Below the pieces are notes generated by a model. The model was given only the letters and a program-made list of their open reading frames with translations, had not been told where the DNA came from and did not search any database. DNA of 64,000 bases from Glaciozyma antarctica PI12 (lineage: Eukaryota > Basidiomycota > Microbotryomycetes > Kriegeriales > Camptobasidiaceae): NCBI GenBank assembly GCA_002917775.1, contig KZ627153.1, forward strand, positions 358,005 through 422,004, read 5' to 3'. Below, one piece after another: positions 33,059 through 43,615 of this stretch. Numbering within the stretch: position 1 is the stretch's first letter; every line of letters starts with the position of its first letter. The position numbers and the translations under genes are program-made.

Positions 33059-35750
33059 ATGTCCTTTGGAGCTCGCCCACTCGCTCGCAACCTCCTCAGC
33101 CGCACCGCGCTCCGCCCTACCGCCTCGCCGTCAGCCTCACCGCTCCTCCAGCTCCGCCCCTCGCTCACCAGCTCGTTCTCCGTCATGAGCTCGCGCAACC
33201 GTACGTCTCGGTTCTCCAGCACGTCTCGGGGTTGGATGGGCCTCTTGGGTTGGCTGTGAAGGTGGGAGTGGGACTTGCACCCCTCCACGCGGAGGCGATT
33301 GAGCGCGTTCAGATCACGCCAGAACGATTTAGCACTCGGGCAGATACGCTTCGGCGAGGCGCCCGCGTTTTTTCCATCCTTGCGCTCCACCAGTCGCCTT
33401 TTGACCTCCCTCCACGACTGTGTTTTGACACCCCTTGCTAATCTTCTCCCCCCCCCTCCCCCCCTTGTCAACCCCTCCTTCAACATGGCTGTTACTCTTG
33501 TCGCCTCAGAATCGCGTATCAAGGTCGTCAACCCGATCGTCGAGGCAAGTAGACTTCTTCCCACGCGGCCCGGTCGCCCTGCTGTGTCCTCCTTGGACGC
33601 TGCGGTGCTTGGTCCGCGAGTAGTTCCAGTACTAACTACTCTCCATCCTTCTTCGTAGATGGACGGCGACGAGATGACTCGCATCATGTATGATCCGGTC
33701 TGCCGCCACCCCAACCCTCCTCAGGCGTTGACGTCCTCCTCTCCAGCTGGCACAAGATCAAGAACGAGTTGATCGTTCCCTTCCTCGATATCGACATCAA
33801 GTACTACGACCTCGGACTCGAGTACCGCGACGAGACGGACGACAAGGTCACCATTGATGCTGCTGAGGCGATCATCAAGTACGGTGTTGGAGTCAAGGTG
33901 AGGCCCGGTGCAGTTGCATAATTATCCGACGGTGGAGGGGATCAGGAGGGTGTTTTCAGAGGGCAAGGCCGGGAGAGGGAGGAGAAGAGGGAGGGAGAAC
34001 GGACATAGCGCGGATGCGTTCTATTTTGCATGAGCTGACCCTGTTCGTTTTTACAGTGCGCCACCATCACTCCCGTAAGCTTCCGTTGAGCGTGCTTCAT
34101 CGGCGCCTTCTCATCCCCCTTTTCCCTGCGCAGGATGAGGCCCGCGTTGTCGAGTTCAAGCTCAAGAAGATGTGGAAGGTGCGTTGCCAGATCCGCTGCT
34201 TCCTGCGTACAAGCTGACGGCCCTCGCAGAGTCCCAACGGAACCATCCGCAACATCCTCGGCGGAACCGTCTTCCGCGAGCCCATTCTCGTTCAAAAGGT
34301 CCCCAAGGCTGTTCCTGGTACGCGGCTCTCATCTTCCGCTATCGACCCAGTGCGTCACTAACCCAGCGCTACTCACGCAGGTTGGATCAAGCCCATTATT
34401 GTCGGCCGACACGCGCACGCTGACCAGGTGCGTTGCCCGTCCTTCGCGCGCGCAGCAGCTCGGTCTCGAGCTCACGCTAACCTTCCGAATCACCCGTTCA
34501 GTACCGCGCCACCGATATCATCATCCCCGCCCCCGGCAAGCTGGAGCTCGTCTACACTCCCGATGACAAGTCCGTCAAGCCCACCAACCTCGAGATCTTC
34601 CATTTCGACACCCCCGGAATGGGACTCGCCATGTACAACACCGTTCAATCAGTGCGGGATTTCGCCCACAGTTCATTCAAGATGGCGCTTGAGAAGAACA
34701 TGCCTCTGGTGCGTCATCTTCGTTGGTCTCTAGGGTCGCGCGACCTTGCTGACGAGCTCCTCGCGACTTGCAGTATATGTCCACCAAGAACACCATCTTG
34801 AAGGGATACGATGGACAGTGGAAGGACAACTGTACGTCGAGCTTCTGGAGGTGAACAAGGGCTAAGCTGACGCGCGTCTTTACTCAGTCGCCGAGATCTT
34901 CGCTTCCGACTACGAGGCTCAGTTCAAGGCGCAAGGTATTTGGTACGAGCATCGCCTGATCGACGACGTGAGCTCTCCCGCGTGTTTGCTCAGTACTCGC
35001 TTGCTGACGCCTTTCTCCTCCTAGATGGTCGCTCAGATGATCAAGTCGGAGGGAGGATTCATCATGGCGCTCAAGAACTGTAAGGCTTTCGCGCTCCGCC
35101 TGCTCCTCGCAGCTCCTGACGCTTTCGTGAACAGACGATGGAGATGTGCAGTCCGATATCGTTGCCCAGGGCTTCGGTTCCCTCGGACTGATGAGCTCTG
35201 AGCTCGTCACCCCCGACGGAAAGATCATCGAGTCCGAGGCTGCTCACGGAACCGTCACTCGCCACTACCGCGAGTTCCAGAAGGTGCGTTCCGCCTCGCC
35301 TCCGACCATGCCAGCCGCTGACGTACGAGCGTTATCAGGGTCGCGAGACGTCGACGAACTCCATCGCGTCCATCTACGCGTGGACTCGTGGACTCATCTT
35401 CATGGGCAAGCGTGACGGCAACGAGAAGCTCGTTCAGTTCGGAAAGGACCTCGAGGCATGCTGCGTGGAGGCGGTTGATATCGACGGTGTCATGACCAAG
35501 GATTTGGCACTTTCGATCCACGGAAAGGGGTGAGTCCTTCTCTCGCCAGCAGCTTTCGCGGGATGGTGCTGACTTGGATTCCTTGCGCGCAGATTGAAGC
35601 GCGAGCACTACGTTACCACCGAGGGCTACCTCGACCACATTCGCGTGCGTCCTCGCTTGCCTGCCTCGCTCTCACGAAGTCTCAGCTGACGCTTGCTCTC
35701 GTATGCAGGAGATGATCACGAAGAAGTTTACGGCGGCTCCCAAGCTTTAG
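33059..35750 (+). CDS. IDP1: NADP-dependent isocitrate dehydrogenase, dual-targeting structure
   Basis: Oxidises isocitrate to 2-oxoglutarate with NADPH production. From ATG 33059 the first exon (33059-33200) encodes an Arg/Ser/Leu-rich mitochondrial presequence, [20 protein letters not shown]. After a long intron (33201-33509) the mature enzyme begins [19 protein letters not shown]. Family landmarks: [104 protein letters not shown] and [23 protein letters not shown]. It ends TAAPKL; the PKL end is only a weak peroxisomal signal. About fourteen introns; the second (33545-33658) has a GC donor. An ATG inside intron 1 gives a second, presequence-free start (separate entry). Confidence 0.95.
33485..33547 (+). 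promoter_or_regulatory. Alternative first exon of NADP-IDH: presequence-free start
   Basis: Within intron 1, ATG 33485 opens [20 protein letters not shown] and runs in frame directly into exon 2 through the acceptor CCTCAG at 33504-33509. The long C/T-rich block just upstream (33440-33480) resembles promoters elsewhere in the window. A transcript started here would encode a cytosolic enzyme; splicing from exon 1 into 33510 gives the mitochondrial precursor. Both keep the same frame. Confidence 0.6.
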
Positions 35751-35906
35751 ATTTGCGCCTCCTCTGCTATTACCACACGTACAAAACTACACCTGCGCGG
35801 CCTTCTCCTCCCTCTGCTCCCTCAATCACACCTGCGCGCCTTACCCTCGCTCGGCTTTTTACAACGCTCCCTCTCTCTCTCCCCATAACATCTCCTCCGA
35901 CCCGAC

Positions 35907-37310
35907 TCAGTACATTCCCCGCGCCAAAGCGTACATCTCCCCTCCCCCCAGCTCCAATCCCACTCCTCGTGCGCCCTCCTCAAAAAGCGACGTCGGGGTG
36001 AGGAAATCGAAAGACCGATGAAAGTACGGCTGGAGTTGCGGGGAGGAGTACGAGGCTTGATCGGGGGAGAGGCGTTTGAGGCAAGTGGGCGAGAGGAGGT
36101 ATGGTGGGAACGAGGGGGAGAGGGGGAGGCCAGGGAAGGAGGGGGAGAGGGGGAGATGAGAGGAGAAAGGGAGGCCTCCGAGGAAGGCGAAATCGGTTTC
36201 GGGGGAAGGAGTCGCGTAGGCTGAGTATTTCTCGTAGAAGACCTGTGTTGGAGTGGGAAGTCGGGGAGGAGCGAGGAGCGGGCCGAGGAGAGGGAAGGAA
36301 GGGATGAGGTCCTGTAGCGCTGATTGGGCTTCGGAGGAGGAACTGAGTCGGAGGACGTGTTGCTGCGATTCGCTTGAGGCGTGGTGGCCGGCAGTGAAGT
36401 CCTTGGAGGAGGGGAGCCAGTCGCTCGAGTCCGTCGACTTTGTGTGGAATTGAGGAGGGTGGTAGAGGGTGAGAGTGAGGGCTGTTGGGGAGAAAGTTAT
36501 CGAGGAGAGATGGGAGAGGGGGACGAGGATGCGGTAGAGGGTCTGTTGGGGAGGTTAGTAGGCGCGCGGAAGGAGCGAGGGATGAGGACGAACCGAGTTG
36601 AACGAAGTGCACCACTCGAAGGAGCTGCGCTCACGCGAGAAGATGGTGCTGAGAGGTTCTTCGTTCGTGTTGCAACGAGTCCAAGAGCCGATAGTGAGAC
36701 TAAGCGAGGAGAAGACGACGCTCGCTGCGAAGGTCGTTCGTTAGCTTTATCCCTGCCTCGCAATCGGTCCACGCACCTTCGCTAGCCTCCTTCTGCTCCC
36801 GCTCCGTCTCTTCCTTCAAAGATGTCGCCTTTTTCAACTCCTCCTCCTCGACTTGCACCACAGCGAGCTCCAGCAATTCAACGACGCTCTTCTTCGGTTT
36901 AACGACGAGAGTGGTGCGATGGCAGTAAGGCGAGAAGATTCGGATCGGAGTCGGACGAGGAAGGGTGGGCGAGCGAAGGTCGGCCAGGGAGCGAGGTCGC
37001 GGCTCGGGGGTAGGAAGGAAGGAGCGCTTCAAGGGGGCCGGTCGAGACTGCTCCGAGTCGACGCCCTCCTTCGAGGAAGTCCTCGTCGTCCACCAGACCG
37101 TGATTTCCGCAACTGGTACCATCGAAAGCTCGGTACAGGCGCTGCAGCACTGTTTGAAGCGTTTGATCCTCGGGTGCTTCCTGAAGATGCGCTCGAGTTG
37201 TGCGATTTGACCGAGAGTAAGGTCCGTTCGAGGTCAAAGTTGGTATGAAGGCAAAGACGACTGCTGTAAAGGAAGCTCACTGGCCGCTGCCATCATTGGC
37301 CCGTCGGATG
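35907..37310 (-). CDS. Truncated protein resembling the N-terminal part of cellular RNA-dependent RNA polymerase
   Basis: Minus-strand coding is clear from about 37120 down to TGA at 35907-35909. An ORF with MVPVAEITVWWTTRTS leads to VVKPKKSVVELLELAVVQV and a charged helix, then (after an intron with CTAACG and CTTCGCAG near 36730-36780) SVVFSSLSLTIGSW, and after another intron TLYRILVPLSHLSSITF, LTLTLYHPPQF and DFTAGHHASSES. The frame ends GLELGGGEMYALARGMY. The order W-box, YRI-PLSHLSSI, LTL-PPQF, W-x-DFT resembles the region ahead of the core in fungal QDE-1/RDR proteins. The catalytic core is absent, since the gene stops 157 bp before the NADP-IDH stop. The true start (ATG near 37280-37290?) is unresolved. 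It may be a remnant of a host RDR gene or an unrelated protein. Confidence 0.38.
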
Positions 37311-37862
37311 TTTGAGGTGCAGGGGCTCGCGAAATGGTAATCCGCGGAGCGAGCGCGGTTAAAGGGCACGGGGGTGGCGATAAGACGGAGGAGCTGAACA
37401 GTAGAGCTTTTCAGTGTGGCGTCGTGGTAGAAGGAAGAGCGAGTGAGCAGCAACGTTCCCGAGACTACGCCTCGCTCGAGGCTGGGTCGGATCGACCGCA
37501 ACCCACTTTCTCGCGCTGCCCGAAACCCCCGTGTATCACGCACCAAGAGCAGTTAGAAATCAACTCCGAGTAACTCCCACCAAACGGGGTCCTCTTGGGA
37601 AGGTCCAGTGTGACACGGCGGACGGAAAGAGGAGTTCGCGCCTGTCAACAGGAAAGAAGGCCTGGAGACGCGCCTTAACGAGCTTGCAACAGCAAAGAGT
37701 TGGCGCAGAAGCAAACGTCGCACTGTAACGAGCAAGCGAGATGAGGAGAAGAGAGAAAGCCGTCCTGCCCAGAGCCTGGAGAGGCCTGGAGGAGGAAGGA
37801 GTGACTCCGTGGGACCAGCCTTGTCTCCACTCACCACCCACGCCCACGCCTGTACCTCAGCT
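37311..37862. other. Intergenic, 552 nt, divergent promoter
   Basis: Between the minus-strand RdRP-like gene and the plus-strand LARP7 gene. Purine-rich with no recognised ORF. In-frame codons upstream of the LARP7 ATG (from 37809) exist but look like 5' leader. Confidence 0.45.
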
Positions 37863-39954
37863 ATGGCGTTCCGACCCCGCTCAGTCAAGGCCAAGAAGCC
37901 AGCAGCAGCAACAGCAACTCCAGCAGCAGCGCCCCAGCTCGCCTCCATCTCCGAAGCTCCTCCACCCAACGCGTCCGACCTCCCCTCAGTCCCTCCCCCA
38001 GCTCCTCCGATGGTTCCTCGCGCCATCGCAAAGCGTCACAGGGTCCTTCCCAACGCGTCAACCCCGTCCAGAGTCGTCGGAGCGGCGGCAGACGAACCTA
38101 TCGCGAGCACCTGGAAAGCTTTGGAGGAGGTGGCATTGGACCCGAAGGAGGCTGAGCGGTTGGAGCAGCTGCTCTCGGCTATCGAGAACTGCTTGTGTGA
38201 CTGGGGGCTGTCTATGCATGCCGAGTCGGGGATGCTGCAGAAGCTGCGCGAGGGGAAGGACGGCTGTGAGTTCCTCTCTTGCGGCTGCGATGGAGTGGAG
38301 CTGATGATGTGAGGGAGGCAGACGTGCATATCCAGCACCTATTCACGATCCCGCCGATTCAGGCGCTCGCAAAGACGCAGGTCGACATCCTCAAGGCGCT
38401 ACGCTCTCGTGACTCCTCCATCATCTCAGTGAGCTCTTCTCCAGCTCCTACGCTAAATCGTCGCTGATATTCTCTCCCAGGTGTCCGAAACGGGCTTCCA
38501 GATCCGCCGCACCCATCCTCCCAACTTCGAAGCGCTCACCCTCCTCCAACCCCCCGACTGGGACTCAATGACTCTCTACCTCGTCCGTCCCCGCCCTCTC
38601 CCTCCTCCAAAAGCTAACCCCACAACCACAGGAAAACATTCCCACTCCCCCAGGCTCTCCAACAACCCCACACCACCTCTCCATCTTCCTCTCCCAACTC
38701 CTCTCGACACAGATTCAGCGCGTCGTCCTTCCACCTCTCTTTGACCCTGCGCATCCCCCGCCGATGGAACCGGCGCCGAGTGATCAGAATTCGGCTTTCG
38801 CTTCTTCGAAAACGGGGGACGGGCGGAGGAAGGTTAAGTCGAGTTTACCGAGCGGGGGAGGCCCGTTCAAGGGATTCGCGTTTGTGGTGGTGGGGAGTAG
38901 GGAGGACGCGGAGAGGATCTTGCGGGAGTGGAAGTGGGAGAAGGATGAGGAGGAGAAGAAGGCGGAGGAGGATGAGGAGATGGAGGATGCGGCGAGGCCT
39001 GATCCAGGGACGTACGGGACTCTTGCGAAGGACAGCGGAATGCGCGTTTTGGGAATGTACGTCCTCTCTTCTCCTATATCTACCACTACTAACCCTCCGC
39101 TCAGCACCCGCTGGCAAGCCCTCAAATCCGAGTACCTATCCTACCAACGTACCCTCACCGCCCTCCGCCAAGCCCGCCCTTCGCGTTCCCGCCGCTCCCC
39201 CTCTCCGCGTCCAACGTACCACGTCCCTATCCTAACCTATCCAAACCTCGTCCTCCTCCAGACCCAAAACGGCGAGCGAGTAGTCCGGGTCGATGGGAGA
39301 AGAGGGTTCGTACGCCCTCGCCCTCGGAGGGGGAGCTGGAGGTGAATGCGAGGGGCGTATATCCGAAAGGGTGTGTGGTGTGGATTAGGAATCTGCATGA
39401 GGGGTGTACGAAGACGGGGTTGAAGAGCTTGTTTCGGGACGTGCTGGAGGGGTTGGAGGAAGGGAGTGGGAAGGGGGTTGAATTTGTGGATTATGAGAAA
39501 GGTCTCGATACGGTTCGTCCCTCTCCCTTCTCTCTCGAGGTTCAAAAGCTAATGAAGAGCGCAGTGCCACCTCCGCCTCTCGTCGTCTCACCTCTCCTCC
39601 CTTCTCCTAACCCATTTCTCCGCATCACCGTCGACACACCTTTCCCCGACTTACCTCTCCCGTCCCTCCCCCTCCGCCTCTCCAGACCCCGAAGCACCTC
39701 CCTCCGACCCCTCTCGTCGACCCGTCGCTATCCAGCTTCTCGAGGGGGAGCGCGAGCGATTATACTGGGAGAAACTTCCGGAAGCGACGAGGAAAGTGGC
39801 GCGAAAGAGTGCGGCTGGGGAGGGGAGCGTGGCGCAGGTCCGCAAGAGGAGGAAGGTAGATGTCGTGGAGGAGGTGGAGAAGGTGTTGGAGGAGGTGTTG
39901 GGGGAGCCGGAGGTGGTGGTGGAGAGGCCTAGGAAGAGGCCGAGCAAGTTCTGA
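37863..39954 (+). CDS. La-related protein, LARP7/Pof8 type (La motif, RRM, xRRM)
   Basis: Binds and protects an RNA polymerase III or telomerase-type RNA. ATG 37863 (MAFRPRSVKAKKPAA). After a Pro/Ala-rich leader comes a La motif about residues 90-190: LEQLLSAIENCLCDWGLSMH, IPPIQALAK, VDILKALRSRD, VSETGFQIRRTHPP. A region with GPFKGFAFVVVGSREDAERIL is a partial RRM. The C-terminal xRRM shows GCVVWIRNLHEGCTKTGLK, VEFVDYEKGLDTCHLRL and EGERERLYWEKLPEATRK, the last being the RNA-contacting helix of xRRMs; it ends KKRPSKF-like after a KRRKVD nuclear signal. One intron (about 39216-39283) uses a GTAG acceptor that keeps the frame. An xRRM separates LARP7/Pof8/La from other LARPs. In S. pombe, Pof8 is a telomerase subunit; that role here is inference. 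Confidence 0.78.
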
Positions 39955-40007
39955 GAAGTGAGGAGGGAACAGCGGAAACTAGATGCATTGCGCGCGGACT
40001 CCTCTGT

Positions 40008-40648
40008 CTATCGACCGCCTCGGAGAGTGAGAACGAGGTGAAGAATCGCTCCGGCCTCAACCTTCATCTCGACAGCCGTCTTGTCGTCGGGCCTGCGTGC
40101 GTGCGCGGAGAGTCAGCTCCCGAGCTCGGTTCGGAAGAGGAGAGAGGACGCACATCGCCTTGCCCATGTAGATCAGCCTCTGCTGCGCAGGGGGGATACC
40201 CTCCTTCTCCTCCAATGTCTCCTTGATCTTCTGAGTCTGTGAGCATCCACGGGAGGCGTAGGTCAGCTCGCGTCCTCCCTGCCCGTCCCCCTGTGTTCCT
40301 CCTCGCTTTGCAGCCGCTTCACTTCTGGCATGTAACGAAGCTCCTTCTACGCTCAGGCTCCGCACCCACTTCACTCAGTCGCACGAGCAGAGAGAGGAGG
40401 ACCCGTCCGAATCGCCGCGCGTCGCGAGAGGAAGGAAGGAAGGACGAACTGTGGACGTAGGCTCAATGTCGAGCTCGATCTACAACGTACACGAGGTCAG
40501 TACTCAATCACGGAGGCACGAGTAGCGGTGGGAAGTACCTCCTTGCCGGTGAGAGTCTGGGAGGAAGGAGGAGCGTCAGCAAGCTGTCCGAGCGTCGGGT
40601 GCGCTCAGAGGAACGGGGTGAGAGCCGTACCTTGATCTTGATTAGCAT
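40008..40648 (-). CDS. RUB1: NEDD8/Rub1 ubiquitin-like protein (77 aa precursor)
   Basis: Modifier of cullins. Five minus-strand exons, 40631-40648 (18 nt), 40539-40556 (18 nt), 40450-40479 (30 nt), 40154-40236, 40008-40092, total exactly 78 codons. The sequence opens [20 protein letters not shown], continues IKETLEEKEGIPPAQQRLIY and ends HLVLTLRGGR. The LTGKE start, the EEKEGIPP loop and a non-Arg residue before LRGG (Thr, as in yeast Rub1; ubiquitin has Arg) mark it as NEDD8 and not ubiquitin. One residue (Arg) follows GG, so a hydrolase must trim it. The 213-nt intron between exons 3 and 4 is long for this genome. It lies tail to tail with LARP7, about 53 bp apart. Confidence 0.93.
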
Positions 40649-40960
40649 CCTGCTGAGGTGGAGGAGAGTGTTTCGGAGGGAGGAGCGGCGGAGGAGGAAG
40701 CGAAGCGAGCGCGCCCTGAGCGTGTTCGACTACAAAACGAACTCCCGATTAGAGATTTACTTGACTCGAATTAAAGTTTGTTACTTTCACCTCACGGGCC
40801 TGTCGTCGCCCTCGAGCTCTCCCTCCGTCGTCGTCGCTCCCCTGCCCTCGTCAGCTCAAGCACAGCTCACCGACCTCCGCCGTCGACCCACTCAAAGACA
40901 GCAGCTCAGCCAGCAGTCACCTCTCAACCTCGCAGCTCCCCTCCACGACATCCTCCCATC
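40649..40960. other. Divergent promoter of NEDD8 and the Yip gene, 312 nt
   Basis: Separates the two starts (NEDD8 minus, Yip plus). An AT-richer patch TAGAGATTTACTTGACTCG at about 40750 and a C/T-rich stretch at 40860-40960. No ORF. Confidence 0.5.
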
Positions 40961-42023
40961 ATGTCGCACGCCTCCGCCTACGAGATCGCTCCAGACTCAG
41001 ACGACGACGACCTAGTTGCCACGAACCCGCAAACCCTCCTCTCCCCCTCCTCAGCGCAAACCAAGGGAAAAGGACGCGAGACCTCTGTTGACCCTCTGGC
41101 CGGGAGGATTGGGAGCGGCGCACCTGGGAGCGTAGGAGAAAGGAGTACGAGGAGTACTTTCGGGGGGATTCAGACGGAGACGAGGTGAGCTTTTGCGTCT
41201 GTGGGAAAGGGGGAGGGAACTGATGAGGTACAGGTACACGGGGAGCGATACGCTGGACGAGCCTGTGTCGGTCACGATTGTGAGTCTGCGCGCACTGGAG
41301 GTATCGAGAGGATAGAGCTGATGAGGAGCAGATGCGGGATCTCAGAGCTATCGGCACCAAGATCGTCCAGGTCCTCAACCCTACCTCCGAGAACGCCGTC
41401 CTACGCGACTGGGACCTCTGGGGCCCTCTCATCGTGCGTCGCCTCTCTCCTCCTTCACCCTACTAACCCCGTTGGACAGTTCTGCCTCGCGCTAGCCGTC
41501 CTCCTCTCCATGAACGGTTCGCCCCCTCTCCCCTCCTCCCTTCTTCGCTCCTAACCCCAATCCACGCACAGCTCCCCCCGAACAATCTCTTCAGATCTTC
41601 ACCGGCGTCTTCGTGATCGTCTGGCTTGGCTCCGTCGTCGTAACACTCAACGCCAAACTCCTCGGCGGCAAAGTGTTCGTCCATTCCTCCTCCACTCATT
41701 CATTGCTGACCGCGTTCGCAGGAGCTTCTTCCAATCGCTCTGCGTACTGGGGTACTGCATCTTCCCCCTCGCTCTAGCCGCCCTCGTATCTGTCTTCGTT
41801 CGACTCCTCTGGATCCGTCTGCCCGTCTGCATCGCCGCCTTCAGCTGGTCCGCATGGGGTACGTCCCCCTCCTCACCGTTCCAAGGAAATGCTGACGATG
41901 AGGGTGGTAGCGGCGGTCAATTTTTTGGGAGGGACGAGGTTGGAGAAGGATCGTGCGGTGCTCGCCGTGTTCCCGTTGTTTATGCTCCAGTTCTTGTTGG
42001 CGTGGATGGTCATGCTTTCGTAG
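40961..42023 (+). CDS. Yip1-domain Golgi membrane protein (YIPF6/Yip4-like)
   Basis: Interacts with Rab GTPases in ER-Golgi traffic. ATG 40961 (MSHASAYEIAPDSDDDD), stop TAG 42021-42023, about five introns. An acidic disordered N-tail (about 100 aa) is followed by RDLRAIGTKIVQVL and RDWDLWGPLI, the classic entry into the Yip1 domain. Then come the membrane segments: IFCLALAVLLSMN, IFTGVFVIVWLGSVVVTLNAKLLGG, FFQSLCVLGYCIFPLALAAL, and C-terminal segments through FPLFMLQFLLAWMVMLS. Five segments and the LGGK, GYC.FPL signatures fit YIPF6/Yip4. Confidence 0.9.
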
Positions 42024-42641
42024 GAGCGGGTGGGGTGGAATGGAATGGAATGGATTAGAGCTGTGCGTGGAGTGTCGCTGTGGGAGGAGTAGGAGAGGAC
42101 GCGCAGAGTGAGCGTGACGGTAGGAACCAGCGGGAATGGGCTGCTCCCAGATCAGAGGCGAGAGATGCTGTAGCTTCAGTGGTGCGAGAGAGACGAAGAA
42201 GTTCTTTGGGGAGAGGTGTTGTCGACGCTTGAGCGCGAGGAGGAAGTCGCAGGCCGCCGGAGCGAGGTCTCGGAGTTGGGGACGGGAGACTCGCTGGGCT
42301 GGGTTCTTTCAGGAAAGGTCGCGGGTGTAGAAACGGCGCGTTGAGCTTGAGGTGGGGATGATGGAAGTGGGTTCGCGTGAGCAAGAGGCCTGGCAGTGAG
42401 AGGAACTGAGGCTTGGGCTACTCGCGCCTCGCTGCGGGTTCCCCTCCGTCCTTCTTCCCCCCAATGCTCGCAGCCCGTTCACCCCCGATATCCACCTAGC
42501 CACTCCGTGTAGGAAAGGAAGCAGTCGCCGCAATCCAGCTCGAATCGAATCAGTACCTCGCCGCCTCGTCTCGCAAACAGAAGTCCCCATCGCAGCCTCC
42601 ATCTCGCTTCCAAGCCCGTCATGTGTTCCTCGTCACATTCG
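42024..42641. other. Convergent 3' region, 618 nt
   Basis: Between the ends of the Yip gene (+) and SDHAF3 (-). GGAATGGAATGGAATGG at 42032-42048 is a short pentamer repeat just after the Yip stop. No ORF with family resemblance on either strand. Confidence 0.5.
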
Positions 42642-43271
42642 CTACCGTCCCCCGTCTCCCTTGCTCGCCAAATCCGGCAACACCTCACCCGCCGGAACGC
42701 CCTCCTGGACTCCCTCATTCTTCTCCATCTCCTTCGGGTCCGTCCAAATCTCCTTCGTCGCCTGCAGCAGCTCATAAAGCTGTCCCATCTGCTCCGCCGA
42801 CAACTACTCCCTATCAGCTCCGTTCCTCCGAGCCACGGGAAGGGAACACACCTTCTCGAAGAGCTCCGTCTCGAGCTTCTGTCCCTCCCGTTCACGCTTC
42901 TTCCCCGCCACTTCTCCTCCCTCCACTTCGGAAGCTAACTGCGCCTCGTGGAAATCGAGGTACTTCTTCCACTCGCTCAAGAACCCGACGATATGCAACG
43001 CGTTATCCGTCGATCGAGTCCTCCTAAACTCGGCCTGCTCCCGCACGTCAGCTCCAATCCCATCGCAGAGAGGAAGGAGACGTACCTTGACGTATTCGTC
43101 ACCCATGAGACGCATCTCGATCGGGAGAGCTTTCCGATGGACGCGCAGGAGACGTCGGTATAGGGGGAGAGGAGGGAGGAGCTGGACTGCTACGCGCGCA
43201 GCGGGGGAGGAAGGGGCGGTGGTGGCGGGTGCTACGAAGGAGGCGGCGTGGCGGAGGAGTGAGGGTCGCAT
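42642..43271 (-). CDS. SDH7: Succinate dehydrogenase assembly factor 3 (SDHAF3/Acn9), LYR family
   Basis: Mitochondrial matrix factor protecting the SDH iron-sulfur subunit during assembly. ATG at 43269-43271. The N-terminal 28 residues ([20 protein letters not shown]) form a presequence, then [14 protein letters not shown] with the LYR motif, [35 protein letters not shown] and a final exon [12 protein letters not shown] ending KGDGGR at TAG 42642-42644. Order and spacing match Acn9/SDHAF3. Three exons with a 50-nt and a 60-nt intron. A Lys/Glu-rich loop ([12 protein letters not shown]) makes it slightly longer than the human protein. Confidence 0.9.
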
Positions 43272-43615
43272 GGTGGTGTGGAGCTGGGAGAGAGGGCTCG
43301 GAGAGAGGTCGATCCGCGTTTGGCTGGCCGGCCGAGGTTTTTGCCCAAGCTGGTTTTGCGTTTTCCTCCGCCTGGAGTTGGCTGGGCTAGCCTCGGTGTC
43401 TGTGAGGGGCTCCGAGTGATTGAGCTTGTTGCTGCACTTGGCCACTCGATTCTTTTCACTGTCCTGCTCTCAAATACATCGCAGTTGAAAGGGAGAGGAG
43501 AGCGCCTTGACACGAGTACAAAAGAGGAGGGCCAACTTTGTTTTGCCCATCCTCACCTCCAGGCTCCACCAAGCTCCGCTCGCAAGGTTGAGAACGCACA
43601 CCTCTCTTAGCCCGG
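43272..43615. other. Divergent promoter, 344 nt
   Basis: Between SDHAF3 (-) and the disordered orphan (+). No ORF or recognised element. Confidence 0.45.

Noticed and set aside
35748-35750. Peroxisomal targeting signal at the NADP-IDH C-terminus (PKL)
   Set aside because: Pro at the third-last position does not fit the usual S/A/C-K/R/H-L/M rule; kept only as a remark.
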